64,000 nucleotides of DNA from Trichaptum fuscoviolaceum (taxonomy: Eukaryota > Basidiomycota > Agaricomycetes > Hymenochaetales > Trichaptaceae): positions 2,463,424 to 2,527,423 of the forward strand of contig CAJSYZ010000001.1 of assembly GCA_910574455.1 (NCBI GenBank), read 5' to 3'. Under the pieces are notes generated by a model. It worked only from the letters and a program-made list of their open reading frames with translations. It did not search any database and had not been told where the DNA came from. A program made the position numbers and the translations under genes. This document shows, in pieces, positions 10,808 through 26,958 of the stretch (the stretch's first letter is position 1; each line of letters starts with the position of its first letter).

Positions 10808-13800
10808 TCAACAGGGCTCGACATCGTCACTTACAGGCGTAACCGGCGACATTCTTCTCTCCAAGATATGTATATCTCTCATTCCGTTTAGCAGCTTTTG
10901 CTGAGCTTTCGGAGGACGGGAGAAGATAGTCGTCGTGATCGCTGGCCCCGCTTCCTGCATCGGAGGGATCGGCTCCGCCGCCAATAGATGCAATACAAAT
11001 GCTTGCACATTTTTGGACGGATCCTGTGCGATCTGACGAATCAACTCATTCACTACGTTGGGAAGCGCATTTTGATTTTGCAACAGATAGTCTGTAAAGC
11101 ACAGTGCATGAGTGCGGCGGCGGCAGAAGAGCGGTGATTGAAGTTAATGTAATTAATCATCAAAGAAGGGAGGTACTTCATTAGTACAACTATCACAAAT
11201 TCTCCAGATGGATAGCCCACATACCGGATGCGGTGCTGACCAGTCTGGCCACTCCTATTCGTACATCTACAATGGTGTCCGATGCCAGTTTCAAAATGGG
11301 TTGCCAGAACGTGTCGTCCATGATTTGGAGGCGATCCGGGTTGATAGATAATACAGAATTTACACATTCCACATAGCTATGAAAATGATACATCAAATTT
11401 GCCCACAGACGTAGAAGCCCAGACGAACTCACCTTAATCGCTTGCGAAATGACTGGTCGTAAGCCAGTGAGTTCACTTCGTCAGTAACCGACCGAAGGAT
11501 GTCGGGATAATTGCACAGTGTCTGAGAGATCTTCGGATACTAAGCAAAGAAAGACATTCATCAAATGAATATATTGAAAACGCAACCCACTTACTGCGTT
11601 CACAGCGGCCTTCCTTACGGCGGCAGTGCTATCACGCAAAGCCCTCCCTAACAGTGCGCACAGTACGTTCTTGCAGTCAACCAGCAGTGCAACCAACCGC
11701 ACTAAGTTCTTCGCCAGCACCTCTCTCTCCCTCCAGCCTTTCAGACTATTGTCCCAAATGTCCTCCAGACTGAGTGCTATTTGCGCTCGGTCTGCGGAAT
11801 CGAGAGCACTGAGGAATACATCAAGGGCTTCAAGTGCCTTCAGACGTACAGCAGCATCGGGTCCTCGGATAAAGTCCCACCAACGGCGCATTAAGTCTCT
11901 GCGCGCGTGCTCAGGGCCAATAATCAACGCTACTTCGCCAATACTTGCCGCCAGTGTTTGTCTGACTTTCGTCGCCCCCGTACGAGCGAGGAAAAGGTGC
12001 AGACCACGCAACTCTGGCCACCCTCTGCGGCCCAGCGTCAGGGCAACGGCAGGAAGGTTGAACGCACAGACCAGAGGCCGCGCCGGGTTGCTACCAGGTT
12101 TCGCTAATGCGGTTGTAGAGTCTCTTGAAGACTGATCAATAAAATCTGGCGAGCTATTCAAAGATCGAGACTGTAGTAGCACGTCTGCCCAAGGGTTGCT
12201 TGATTGGATCTTCTCGTACACCTCTAGCATAGGGGAATCAGGCCCGTGCCAATCTTTACCTTCTTCGCCAATGAATAACCGAACGATCTCATCGGGAGGA
12301 CCGCTCTCTTCTTTATGAAAGGAGTAGATAACCTCTCCTAAAACCTCCAGAACCCCTGTTCGAACTTGAGGCGTTTGGTCGTTGTTCAGCTTCATGATTG
12401 TCCGCAGAGCTTGCGCGTGCCGTAGATCCGGCGGTAACCGGGACAATATAGCGGGGAGGGAGAACAAGACAGATTGTCGTACATTCCAGGCGGAATCATC
12501 CGTAAACAATTCGAATAGTGGCACCTGAAGTACGGCAAACGTTCACAATTAACTATAACACGGAAACCCGAAATAATAATCCGTACCAAGGATACAAAGA
12601 CGAGTTCTTCTGGGACGACTTTCGCCAGCGCACCCAGGGCGAAGGTTGCTTCCCTTCGAACCCAATATACAGGATCGTATTTGGCACGTTCAATCTCGGA
12701 AACAAAGGCCCTCTGCGCGTCCTCGTCTAAGGTAACTTCAATCAATGTGTCGTCAGTGCGAGTATCTACCTCTAAAAAGACACAATGAAAGCGGTGTTGA
12801 TGGTTGAGATACTTACCACTGGCTGTAACGGCGGCCATAAGACTCATGCTAGCTAAGCGACCGATCGCTGCTTGCTCCTCATTGAAGTCTGAGAAGCCAT
12901 CCGCTGCATCGCCTACGTTGGCTGACGTGTTTGGCGTGATTGCACCGGTCGTCGACCCGCGACGAGATGGAGCAAGCGATATTTCTGAATTACTTTCCTC
13001 TCGGATATCTTGTCCAGTTACAGCCGTGCTCATAGAATGCCAATGTGCTGCCGCAGCAGATAAAGGCATAGGCTCATTCATGAGGTGAGCTCCCTGCAAC
13101 GTTTGTTGAATATCTTCCGGTTCGAATTCGGGTAGCGCTAAAGGCTGCATTTGGGGGGAGGTAGGGATAGGTGAAGGCGGGCGTGGAATAGATGCCGCGA
13201 GTGCCGCCATGTCTGACGGTTTACGTTCTTCCTGATCAACAATATGAGATGTCAAGAAGGAAGGCGAGACAACTGTGGCCAATACTACTTCGTCACCTAC
13301 TACTGCTGCAGGCGGAGACTTGGCGCCAGATGGATACAGCTCTTCAGGAGGAGATGATTGAAGTAGAACCTCGGGCATGTGTGGTTGGTAAGCCTCACTT
13401 GTGTCTTCGGTAGAAATCTGGTCATTGAACTCGCTTGCGACCTCCAAATGCGCCATCCCAATGACAATGTGCTGGATGAGCTCGCGCTCGAACAATGCAC
13501 GCTGTTCTGTTCCAAAACGACCCACATTGTCACCTTTCCGATCCGCATCACGAATCCGCTTCAACAAGGTTACAACGCACAGCCGAGCAGGGGTGCCGAC
13601 AGAAGTGCTCGGATTCAGTAAAAGAGTTCCGAGGAGAGGCGTAAAAGTTTGGACGTCGAGTAGAGTCATATCTTGCTCCGAAACAAATGAATTCTGATCC
13701 ACCACTTGGCAATGCTGTTCCATGTAAATTGAGAGGGAGGGGGACGTATAATTAGTTAGTTCATTTACCTCTGTGACGAAGGGGACTGAGCAAGTACCGT

Positions 13801-14734
13801 GAGGAACCACCAAATCGTGTTGACTAGATCTTCAACGAGTGCTTCCCTAACGGCTTCATCTACACGTCATATCTTTAATTTTAAACCTGATCGCGAGGAT
13901 ACAGCCTGTTACAGCATACCTTCATCCATGGCCAGGCCGTTCATGAGCGGAATTACATATTCCACGGCCTCAGAAGGTGCAACGTCCGGTAGATATTGCA
14001 GTAGCGAGCGCGCAATGAAGACTCTGGGTAAACAAAATTGCACGAGTTATGACGTAACGTCCACATGATATTAAACGACAGCGGGGGGACGCGACTTGCC
14101 TATGGAACGCAGCAGTACTGCGCGAGAACAGGTAGATGCGCTCGAGTGCGCTCAGAGAGGCATCATCATCGAAGCAGAGGTCCGCTGCGCCTGCTTCTTC
14201 GCTGGACATTTGTAATGCTTCGGCATACGTATCGCTACTAGAATACGGAATGGCAGGGTTCCCAACGTCGAACATGACGGTATCGGTCTCACGGTCCAGC
14301 CCATGTTCAGCGCTTCCGGGGGGGAGGTTCACGTGCGCTGCCGCATCCGCTGGCAAGGGAGGGGAGGAGCCTGTCGGCATCAGACTAGGATGCGCTGCCC
14401 TTGGGGTCGAAGGTGCGCTGGATTCCATAGAATCCATAGAAGAGGGCGCAAACATATGAATGTCATCGAAGTAAGATGTAACGGGCATCATGGACGTGTA
14501 TAAGGAGGCAACTGCAGGGGTAGTAATAGGAGGTTTTAAGGACGGTGAAGGTAGCCTCCGTGGTATCGGAGCCAGGACGAGCTTGTCGACTGGAGTCGGG
14601 TCTATAATGGATGGTGAGGGAGATACTTCCTGACCGGAAGAAGAAGAGGCCGAAGAGGAGTCGGAGTCGGAGGACAGTTGAGAATCGCCATTGGGCCAGA
14701 GCGCAGAGTTGATCCAGGACACTATGATGCCCAT
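10808..14734 (-). CDS. Protein phosphatase 4 regulatory subunit 1-like HEAT-repeat protein
   Basis: The N-terminal ~200 residues are Ser/Pro-rich and acidic (MGIIVSWINSALWPNG...). HEAT repeats follow: VFIARSLLQYLPDVAPSEAV, YDPVYWVRREATFALGALAK, PLFELFTDDSAWNVRQSVLF, ALRTIMKLNNDQTPQVRTGV, KVRQTLAASIGEVALIIG, AAVRLKALEALDVFLSAL and STAAVRKAAVNAVSG, reaching a C-terminus with LPNVVNELIRQIAQDPSKN. A long disordered insertion of about 170 residues separates repeats near 12800-13400. The architecture matches PP4R1, a scaffold that directs the PP4 catalytic subunit. Most introns are 50-75 nt. The first (14024-14099) appears to be GC-AG, with CATAG|gcaagt at the donor. Total length is about 1,150 residues. 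Confidence 0.85.
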
Positions 14735-15451
14735 ATTTAGTCTGTTTCGTGGATGAACACAGAAGAGAAAAGGGCGACAGAATGTCGGCTCACTCGCGAA
14801 GGCCGTGTCTTGGCATATATGGGCACCACACTGAAGTTGCTGTGTTCGTCCTGACTATGCAGGTATATACGTATGGTGCTCGCGCGTATGCTGCTGCTAT
14901 TCAAAATACACATTTGAGATTGAGGACTGTTCGTGTACGGAAAGAAAAGGCTGTACTGACGCAATAAACAGGCTTATGGCACGAGGCTATGTTGTCCAGA
15001 CACTTGCGCAATCATGTAGTGACGCCAGCAGTGGGTGCGGGTGTGGAGGTCAGACGAGCACGAGCAGAGAGCCGGTGATGCTGTCGAGCGCGGCGTTGGC
15101 ACAGACGGGGACGACGGACAGGCAGCGACGACGAGGCAGCGTGGTCGGAGGGGGAGAGGCGGGGAGGGAGAGGGAGGAGGAGCCTGACTAGAAGTGGATG
15201 TCCGCAGGCGACTGGACGGGAGGGAAAAAAAGAGGAATAAAATGGGAATATCATGGCAAAGGAGGAGTGGGCCCAGGTCTCGACTCCCCGTTCTTATTGG
15301 CTCACGGCACTCTAGTCTCTATGACATCATTTTCCCTCTTTCATCGTCCTTCCTTTCTAAGCCAGAACACCTTCTTATTAGGGATTTGGTCTAATTCATA
15401 GTCATCATATTTCCGGTTTAACAGTAATCCTACTACACTCCAGCTACAGCG
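14735..15451. promoter_or_regulatory. Intergenic: upstream of PP4 subunit, 3' of aspartate aminotransferase
   Basis: This 717-bp spacer contains a GC-rich block (15010-15190). Open frames on both strands here (for example 15012-15254 minus) are low-complexity Arg/Pro/Ser sequence with no family resemblance, so I treat them as noise in a promoter. A T/C-rich tract at 15330-15360 fits a 3' flank. Confidence 0.35.
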
Positions 15452-18277
<2,826 letters not shown>

Positions 18278-19213
18278 GGTTTCGTCGTCCGTACGTGCGA
18301 AGGCGGCCAGAAATTATACAAGAAGGAGGAATAAGTTAGAGAAAGCTGCAAAGGTAGATGATAGATATACGAGAAAGTGTTGCACACCTTTTGGCACACT
18401 CTGAATTTGTCTTATGAAGCCGGGCGAGTTAGCACAGGATATCGGTCGGACAGTGTGGTCGACTGGGGAGGATCGCCTCCGGCCCTTACCAATTCGATTT
18501 CACGTGGCAATTAATACTCGTGAATCACTCTTTTCTGTTAAAGGAAGTTTATTACGTTAGCAACTGGACATTGTCCGACCGGCCGGTGGCTGGCGGGAAG
18601 AGTCCTCTTACAGGCACTTCGGGAATATCGAACCAGCTGCTGGCAACTGGAGCTTCGGGTTGGCGTGAATCGACGAGCACTACGGATGGGCATCCATGAA
18701 ACAGGGAGCTTTATATCACTCGCAACAGTGGGCGCGGATCAGGTAGGAACCGCTTAACACCCGCAACGGTGCGTCTCAGCAGAGGCAGATTGCTCGGTGG
18801 GTACAAAATCGGGCGGAAATATTCGTGGACGGCGGACTTAGGGACTACGAGTGCGGGTGTTCATGGATAGAGATGAAGTCATGTTACAAGGGAAGACAAA
18901 ACGTATACATAAGGAAAACTATATGGGAACACTAGGAAGAACCCGTGCCACGATATCATTACAGCCAGCCTGAGTATGGAGGAAATTCTATGCGCCATGT
19001 CAATCGGTAAAAGAGATAGGACTGTCACCGTGTGGAATAGTGGAGGGTACTGTCCGAGCAAGAGCGTCATAGGGGAAGTATGTGGGAAGGAAAGGGAAGA
19101 TAATTATGTTATATAGGCAAGGACTAGGGACAAGGAGAAGATGCTGTATCGGAATGACAATGGGATATATGGTAGACCATGCAGCAGGGAGGACACGAAA
19201 GGGGATGGTTAAA
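18278..19213. promoter_or_regulatory. Intergenic: upstream region of aspartate aminotransferase
   Basis: This 936-bp spacer lies between two minus-strand genes. It has a perfect 10-bp inverted pair, CGGTCGGACA at 18443-18452 and TGTCCGACCG at 18572-18581, beside a GGCCGG stretch. Such CGG/CCG-type pairs resemble sites of fungal Zn2Cys6 activators, but this is only suggestive. No coding sequence is seen. Confidence 0.35.
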
Positions 19214-19507
19214 TCAAGCCATGGCCATCTTTGGTGCAACAGTCCGTTCGCTCTCTAATTTGTCCTTGTTCTTCTGGAAAGCAGCCTGTCGGCAGTCCTC
19301 AAGTTTATTGCAAGCATGATGCTCTGGCAAACGGTGCTATGAAGGAAGCCCAGGTACATTAGTCACACGAGCAGACGGATCGAGGATAGGTGGACTCACG
19401 TCGCTACAGAAGCAGGACTTGCAATGTGGGCATTCACCGGCGTATCTGAGGGCAGCGGAATTGCACCGGGGCTCAGTTTGAACTTGGCAGCGCTTCTTGG
19501 CGGGCAT
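19214..19507 (-). CDS. Small AN1-type zinc-finger protein
   Basis: Two exons (19507-19400 and 19336-19214) encode 76 residues. The metal ligands read KKRCQVQTEPRC, CPHCKSCFC, HRLPEHHAC and LEDCRQ, the Cys/His order of an AN1 finger. The basic C-terminus is KDKLESERTVAPKMAMA. The phase-0 intron runs from gtgagt to tcatag, splitting the finger between CFCSD and HRLPEHH. Very short AN1 proteins of this kind (the fungal Tmc1-like group) bind proteasome or Cdc48-related partners or respond to metal stress. That role is inferred from the family only. Confidence 0.88.
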
Positions 19508-19973
19508 GATTCGTCGTATGTACGGTAGAGGGTAGGTGATTCTACGTCGAGGGGGAAAGCGAGTTACTACCGGCACATTAGGACAAGCAGGAGCTATACT
19601 CACAATGTAGGACTGGATGTAGGTAGGGGAGAAGAGGAGAGGGCTGACCTCCGTCAAGTGTGTGCAGACAGAGGGTAAGGTGTAAGGTGGGTGGAGGACA
19701 AGGAGAAGGTTACTGGGCTGCTCCTGGTTATAAAGGCGGGACGCGTAAGCCTACCACAGCATAGGCCATTCCCGGATCACGTGATCTAATCTCCGTTTCG
19801 TCTGGTGGCTTCGGCCGTCTTCGCGGGGCGCCCGGTATTCCTACTTCCGTGATCGTCTCATTGGCTCGATCTGTATGTGCTTCCGCCTATAAACGGTCTT
19901 GTCTTGAAGAAAAAACATATTTACATGTTGTTTTCTTCTTCTTTTTCTTTCTTTATGCTCCAATGCTTTAAGG
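19508..19973. promoter_or_regulatory. Divergent promoter with perfect CACGTG palindrome
   Basis: The region lies between the AN1 gene (minus) and a small plus ORF. A perfect 12-bp palindrome, GATCACGTGATC, occupies 19775-19786 and carries a CACGTG E-box core, the type bound by bHLH factors. Farther right, 19925-19960 is a T/C-rich tract (ttttcttcttctttttcttt), a common fungal promoter/leader element. Confidence 0.5.
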
Positions 19974-20108
19974 ATGGCAATGGACATCGACCTGGCCATG
20001 GTGGACAATGCACAGCCCACTATTCACCAGCCTGAGAATGGAGCTACGCCGCAACGAGGATCATGCTCAATTTGTCGTGATCAAGCACCGCAATCTGCTG
20101 TTGTGTAG
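19974..20108 (+). CDS. Small ORF, 44 residues, unknown
   Basis: The ORF starts directly after a T/C-rich leader and encodes MAMDIDLAMVDNAQ... ending GSCSICRDQAPQSAVV. The CSICRD string resembles the first ligand pair of a RING finger, but no further ligands follow before the stop. It could be a real micropeptide, the first exon of a longer gene, or a truncated remnant. No function is assigned. Confidence 0.25.
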   Translation: MAMDIDLAMVDNAQPTIHQPENGATPQRGSCSICRDQAPQSAVV

Positions 20109-20397
20109 CGCGATTGCCGCAAGGCGTCCAGGAGACAGTCAAGGCAATTGCAAATAAAAGTCAATTAAGAAATCCTATGTCTAAGAAGATAACGAGCGAC
20201 AATCCCGGATAGTACGTCCGCCTACACTCAGGCAAACAAATTTATGTATACATGTGGGTGGAAGTTATATAACGAAGAGGAGGTGAAGAGGAAGAGGAAG
20301 AGTCCGGCGCCAGGTTGGCTTGGAACGGGGTACCGTTCATCACGTAAAAGACTGGGTATCCAAACATAACACTCGTAAAAGGCATTTTTGCGGTCGT

Positions 20398-21791
20398 CTA
20401 CTGTGCTTTGTTGTTGTTGTTGTTATTGTTGTTGTGTATGTTGTTGCTGACCACAACGCCGACAACGATACCAATAATCGCCAGGATAATCAACGTAATG
20501 AAGAAGCAGATCCATCGCTTCTTACGCGCTGCACGAGCGCTTCCCACTGCCTTATCTGTGTAACCCAGCCTGCAGTATCCTAACGTTAGTGAACTGCACC
20601 GTGGACTCTGCAAAAATGCTCACCCAGCTTCCGTGTCCTTTTCCACTGTTAATGCCGTAGACTCAATGTTCTTCACCTGCTCATCTTGCTGTTCCACGAG
20701 AATGCTCATCTGGAAAAACCACAGCCCCGTCAAGTCGCGCTTCCATAATAAGAACATGTTGAACGCACATCATTAAATAGTTGAGCAAGTTCCGCAAGCG
20801 TCTTGTTGATACGCAGGATATCTTCGTGCCGTTGCTGTACTTCCCGGTACGCGCCCTGCGAATCAGCATACCGGTTGCCCATCAACGCCTGCGCAAAGAT
20901 TTGGCCGCTCGCGTCATTGTTCACAACCTGATTAATTTCGTCCTGTGTGGCGTTCGGATTCACTGGATGCCAGATCATTATGAGAACAATCAAGGTAGCA
21001 TGCGAGTGATAAACGCACCAATCTTAAATTGCCGGGCCATTCTCTCCTTGTACTTGTCACGGTACAACTTCTCCTCTCCTTGGAACTTCTGGATGGCCTC
21101 TATGAACTTCGCTTGCACGAGCTCAATCTGAGGTTTCCGAAGATTTTGCGACCGCGCATCAACCGGTTGACGACGCAGAGCCTCAATACGACGCTTGATG
21201 CTGGCACTCATCGCACGCGTTTCCTCGATAAGATTCTCGAGATCCTGGTTACCCCTACTGTTGCTTGGTTCAACATCTTGAAGCAGTTGAGTGTGTAACC
21301 GTGAAATTTGGTCAACGTTGCCGTTGTAGTTTCGGATTTCATCTTGCACCGATGCAATCTTCACTCACAGGACAAAATTAAGAAAAAGATGAGACATCAT
21401 ATTCAGTCCGAAAAGCAAGTGTGGCACGTACTTCGTTGTAGAATGCCGTCATATCGTCCACAGGCGCAGAATTGTAGTTGGTACGATTTCCGACTTGCGA
21501 GAGTTCATAGTTGTTGCGTTGGTCATACGCAGGCTCACGCTGGTCGAAAGGATTTTGACGAGTCTGACGCGGTGTGGGTGCACTCCCATTGCTAAAACAA
21601 AAAGTCGAACGTAAATCCAACGCACTCGCCCAGCATGTTGCCATAAACTAAGCACATACCTAGCATAAGGATCACCACCCTGTTGGGCCTGTACGCAAAG
21701 ATTAAATAGACAGTTAGAAATGCTTTCATCAAATGAATACGGTTGTTTTCAAAAACCGCACCCTCATTGCTGCAAGTCTGTCGCGAGCCAT
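20398..21791 (-). CDS. Plasma-membrane syntaxin (Sso1/2-like t-SNARE)
   Basis: The start is MARDRLAAMR (21791). A linker (QTRQNPFDQREPAYD) leads to the Habc bundle (IASVQDEIRNYNGNVDQI through YRDKYKERMARQFKIG). A Qa-SNARE helix follows: REVQQRHEDILRINKTLAEL, AQLFNDMSILVEQQDEQV with the zero-layer Gln, and KNIESTALTVEKDTEAG. After a basic KAARKKRW-like stop there is a single TM helix (ICFFITLIILAIIGIVVGVV). The C-terminal luminal end is an Asn-rich repeat (IHNNNNNNNNKAQ) encoded by a GTT/AAC repeat at 20406-20440. The protein would drive exocytic vesicle fusion with Sec9 and Snc partners. It has about six exons; exon 2 is tiny. Confidence 0.93.
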
Positions 21792-22186
21792 GACAACGTG
21801 ATACTAAGACAGCTGACTGGAAGTAGAGGACAAAAGGAAGAGGGGAAGCAAAGGAACGCTGGGCTAGGAGATAGAATGGCCCGTGTTTTGAACGTCAAAG
21901 AGGGAAGGCGGTGAGCGACGGGGCTGCGCGAACAGTAAGGCGGTGTGGAGAGCGTTGATGGCGGTGTTGGCCCTAAGAATGAAAGTAGTAGGCGATGAAT
22001 TTCCCACGAATACAAAACGTGTTACCAGTCTATTTACAAAGTGTAATGAAGATATGTTACTTTTCTAATGAAGGCGAATACATTTCCCTCCTGACTGCCA
22101 ACCGGCCTCACCAGCCCACTGGAGCTTGTGTCGGACCACTTTTTGAGACCCACTACCTCAGGTTATGGGGTATACGCAATTCGCCA
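21792..22186. promoter_or_regulatory. Intergenic: syntaxin upstream region and ASL 3' flank
   Basis: This is a 395-bp spacer between two minus-strand genes. It contains a GA-rich stretch (21820-21910) that reads as a CT-rich leader for the syntaxin gene. No coding signal is seen. Confidence 0.35.
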
Positions 22187-23965
<1,779 letters not shown>

Positions 23966-24420
23966 AGGTAATCGTTATGGTGCAAGGAGAGTCGTATGCA
24001 AAGACGAAGATGAAATCAGAAATAGATCGGGATCTTAAAATTTCTTCTCCCTGAACTTCCATTTCAAGAGGTGGTGACTAACTCAGTGACTCATAAAACA
24101 ATCTGCAGATCGGCGTCGATTCAAGCAATTTCCAAGGAAACAAACCAAATCGTTCCGAAAAACCAATTACATGAGATAACTAAAGGTGCGCAAGTAAGGG
24201 TGGTATCAAAGTCGAAGACATGGTAATAAAGACTAGGGAGGAACTATTAGCGAACGTAGAAATGCAAAAAGCAAGAATGAAAAGTAATCGCTATGTGTGG
24301 AGGTATGTCGGGAGACAACAATAGGGAAGTGGTCATGAGAAAAGAGGTCATAATAGTGGAGACTGGGCATAACAACGTCGTAAGAAGCGCGTCCAAGTGC
24401 AAAAACCATGAACAGATCAT
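23966..24420. promoter_or_regulatory. Intergenic: ASL upstream region
   Basis: This 455-bp AT-rich spacer holds the ASL upstream region and the 3' flank of the PAEK-rich gene. An open minus frame continuing upstream of the ASL start (about 23966-24062) lies in another reading frame and has no family features. Nothing else is recognised. Confidence 0.35.
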
Positions 24421-25517
24421 TTATGCAGTGGCGGCTACGACGGGGGCAACTGGCGTCGTGTCGACAGGTTTAGGCTCCTCCGCGGATTTCTCAACCTCGA
24501 CAGGGGCAGCCGGTGTCTCCGGAGTTGCCTCAGTGGCGGGATTCTCCAGAGGAGCAACCGGAGTAGGCTCATCGATCTTCGGAGGGTTTTCATCAACCTT
24601 AGGAGGAACAGCATGCTCTTCCTTCGGCTTAGACTTGAAGAAGCCACCAACACGAGCCGACAGACGGCGAGTGACCTTCAAAGCTTTCACCTTCGAATCA
24701 TCCTCCTTCTATGAAGACAGTAAGAATTGGATTAATGAAGCAAGGAGAAAAAAACATACCTTCTCCTCCTTCACTTCTTCCTTAGGGGTCTCAACAACGG
24801 GAGCCTCAGCAGGGGCAGGTGTCTCGGTCTCCTTCACGGGCTCAGCGGGAGCCTCCTCAGTCTTCACCGGCTCCGCAGCAGGAGTGGGTTCCTCCTTCGC
24901 TGGCTCCTCGGTAGCAGGAGCAGGGACCTAACAGAATAATGTTCAGGATTTTCAATTGACAAGTAACCATGACAACGTACCTCAGCCTCGACCTCCTTCT
25001 TCTTCTCCTTCTTAGGACTCTTCGGTGCCTTCACCTTCTTGTCCTTGAAAGGCGCAAGGATCTTGGCCAAGAAACTTGGACTCTTGGGCCTCTCCTCCGA
25101 CTTAGTCTCAGTGGTCTCCGCCTGAACATCAGTTAGACGAGTTTAAATGTTAAAAATTAAAGTATAACACACCGGCTTAGCCTCGTCCTTCGCGGGTTCC
25201 TCAGCAGGAGTAGACTCAGCGACAGGCTCAGACGCTTCGGCAACGGGTGCAGCAGGTTCCTGAAAGATCGATGCTCAAAATTTGACTTCAATATATAAAT
25301 GTGAGAAACTAACCTCCGCCGCAACTTCTTCCTTGGGTGCCTCCTGAGGCTGTAGAGTGAGTTTGAAGACGGAGAAAAACCTTGACAATGCACGTACAGG
25401 AGCGGGGGCAGCTTCCTCAGGCTTCGACTCAACCGGGGTGGATTCGGTGGCGGGGGCGACAGTCTCCTCAGGCTTCACCTCCGGGGCGGGAGCAGCAGTC
25501 TCAGTAGGGGCAGACAT
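24421..25517 (-). CDS. Disordered Pro/Ala/Glu/Lys-rich protein, unknown
   Basis: The start is MSAPTETAAPAPEVKP (25517), with an in-frame Met 15 nt upstream. At least six exons share the same low-complexity composition (ESTPAEEPAKDEAKP, PAPATEEPAKEEPTPAAEP) and are separated by 50-70 nt introns. Two basic islands stand out: PSFLAKILAPFKDKKVK with KSPKKEKKK, and KVTRRLSARVGGFFKSKPK. These may bind membrane or nucleic acid, and each is followed by acidic, proline-rich linker. The protein has no TM, signal peptide or known domain. It is about 300 residues. Codon pattern and regular splicing support a real gene; the function is unknown. Confidence 0.72.
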
Positions 25518-26958
25518 TACGATAAAGTGCAAGGGTTAGACTGCAAAGAAGAAAGACGCGTTAGTTGAATTTGAACTACGAAAAAAAGCACAAGAAAGTC
25601 AAGCGCCACAAAAGGAGACGCGTCGAGGAGGCACTATTGGGAGGGAATACATCAGGATGAAAGAGAAGATACACACCGGTGAGGATAATTAGAAAGAAGA
25701 GGAGGACGGGCGCGTACGACGCAGCCTTTGGACGAGACAGGGGGAAGAGAGAGAGAAGAGAGCGATAAAGGTCGAGTGACCTAGGAAATTCGAATTTGAA
25801 GGATTCGACCATTCCCAGGGCCAAACAAAGCCAAATCTTCGTATAAAATTCACATTCAATTCGCGTTTAGAATGGACCCATAAAGGGAAGCCGTGAATAG
25901 GAAATCGAAGCTTCCTAGCCCCAATAGGCTCCGTATTGTCGCATCTCTTTCAGCCCCGTCTTTGTATCTCCATCACCAGCTCGCCATTTGCATGTCCTCC
26001 GGGTCCCCATCACGCACAGCAACGACCTGTCTGTCCATTTCGACTGGCCTTACACCGTCCCAACCGTCAAGATCTGGTAGATCGCGCCTTTCAAGCCTGC
26101 ACTCCTGTTGCCAATTGCTCGTTCACACGGGGGACTTTAGCCGACGCGAAGCACAAACGCTTATCTTGGAATGTACTCGGAGTTTGAAAGCGTGTCATAA
26201 ACGTCTTAGGCCTCTTCTAAGCGACTCTGGCGATCACGATCCATCTTGCACTCGAAACAAGTCATCCGACCTGGGCGACGGGTCTAGCTCTCCCCTGGTA
26301 GCCCCTCTCTGTTCTACAAGACGCTTGTCCGGCGCCCAAGGGCAGAGACAATAGAACCCGTATGCGTCCGAGTGTGTATTGCTCTTCATGAGTTGTTCTT
26401 GGACGTTGTTGTGGTATACGAGGGCTGGGTAAAGGGTGGGAGGAGTGTGTTCGATGGAACATTCGATGGTCAAAGCACGGCAGGTGGCGGTAGATACCGA
26501 TCATTTCACGTCTTCTAACCTTCCAACTCTTTCTTCCGACGTGACGTGAGCTGTGACCCGATTCCTTGGCGCTGGTTGCCTAATTTGGATGATGACGTAT
26601 TCTTTATCTTTTCCGCAAATTACCTCTTCCAGTCCTCCGACGACCTCTTATTCTTCTCCTTATGGTTGGCCTGCAAGCGAAACCTCCCCTGCTCAACTCC
26701 TACATTGCAAGCCTGGCTTCACCGCTATCCCTCCAAGTTTTCTGACAAAAGCTCTAGCCTACTTTGCATAGCCATGCTGTCTATATACGCAGTTTGCGTA
26801 GCTTTAGATATCACGAACGTTCTTGACTTTCCGCTTTTTTATCCTCTGAAGTTGCACTGTCCATATCAGCGCCCCTGGCTCACTTGTACGCGCGCTCCGT
26901 AGCTGGCAGTTAGGCGGTAGCGGAACACATGTTCCGCGGCTCTTGACACGCCTTTATC
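25518..26958. other. 1.4-kb region with no recognised gene
   Basis: Only short unsupported ORFs occur here (for example 25936-26187 plus, 26234-26504 minus, 26553-26771 plus). None has family motifs or consistent splice signals. The left end should contain the PAEK-gene promoter (CT-rich on the minus strand near 25700-25760). The right end should contain the promoter of PalI gene A. Confidence 0.4.

Noticed and set aside
11626..12135. 169-residue plus-strand ORF
   Set aside because: It is antisense to the HEAT-repeat exon of the PP4 subunit and has an Arg/Ser-biased translation without motifs.
15012..15254. 80-residue minus-strand ORF upstream of the PP4 gene
   Set aside because: GC-rich low-complexity translation with no splice support; better explained as a promoter region.
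24293..24931. 212-residue plus-strand ORF rich in Ser/Gly/Ala
   Set aside because: It is the antisense shadow of the repetitive PAEK-rich gene; composition mirrors the low-complexity codons and crosses its intron.
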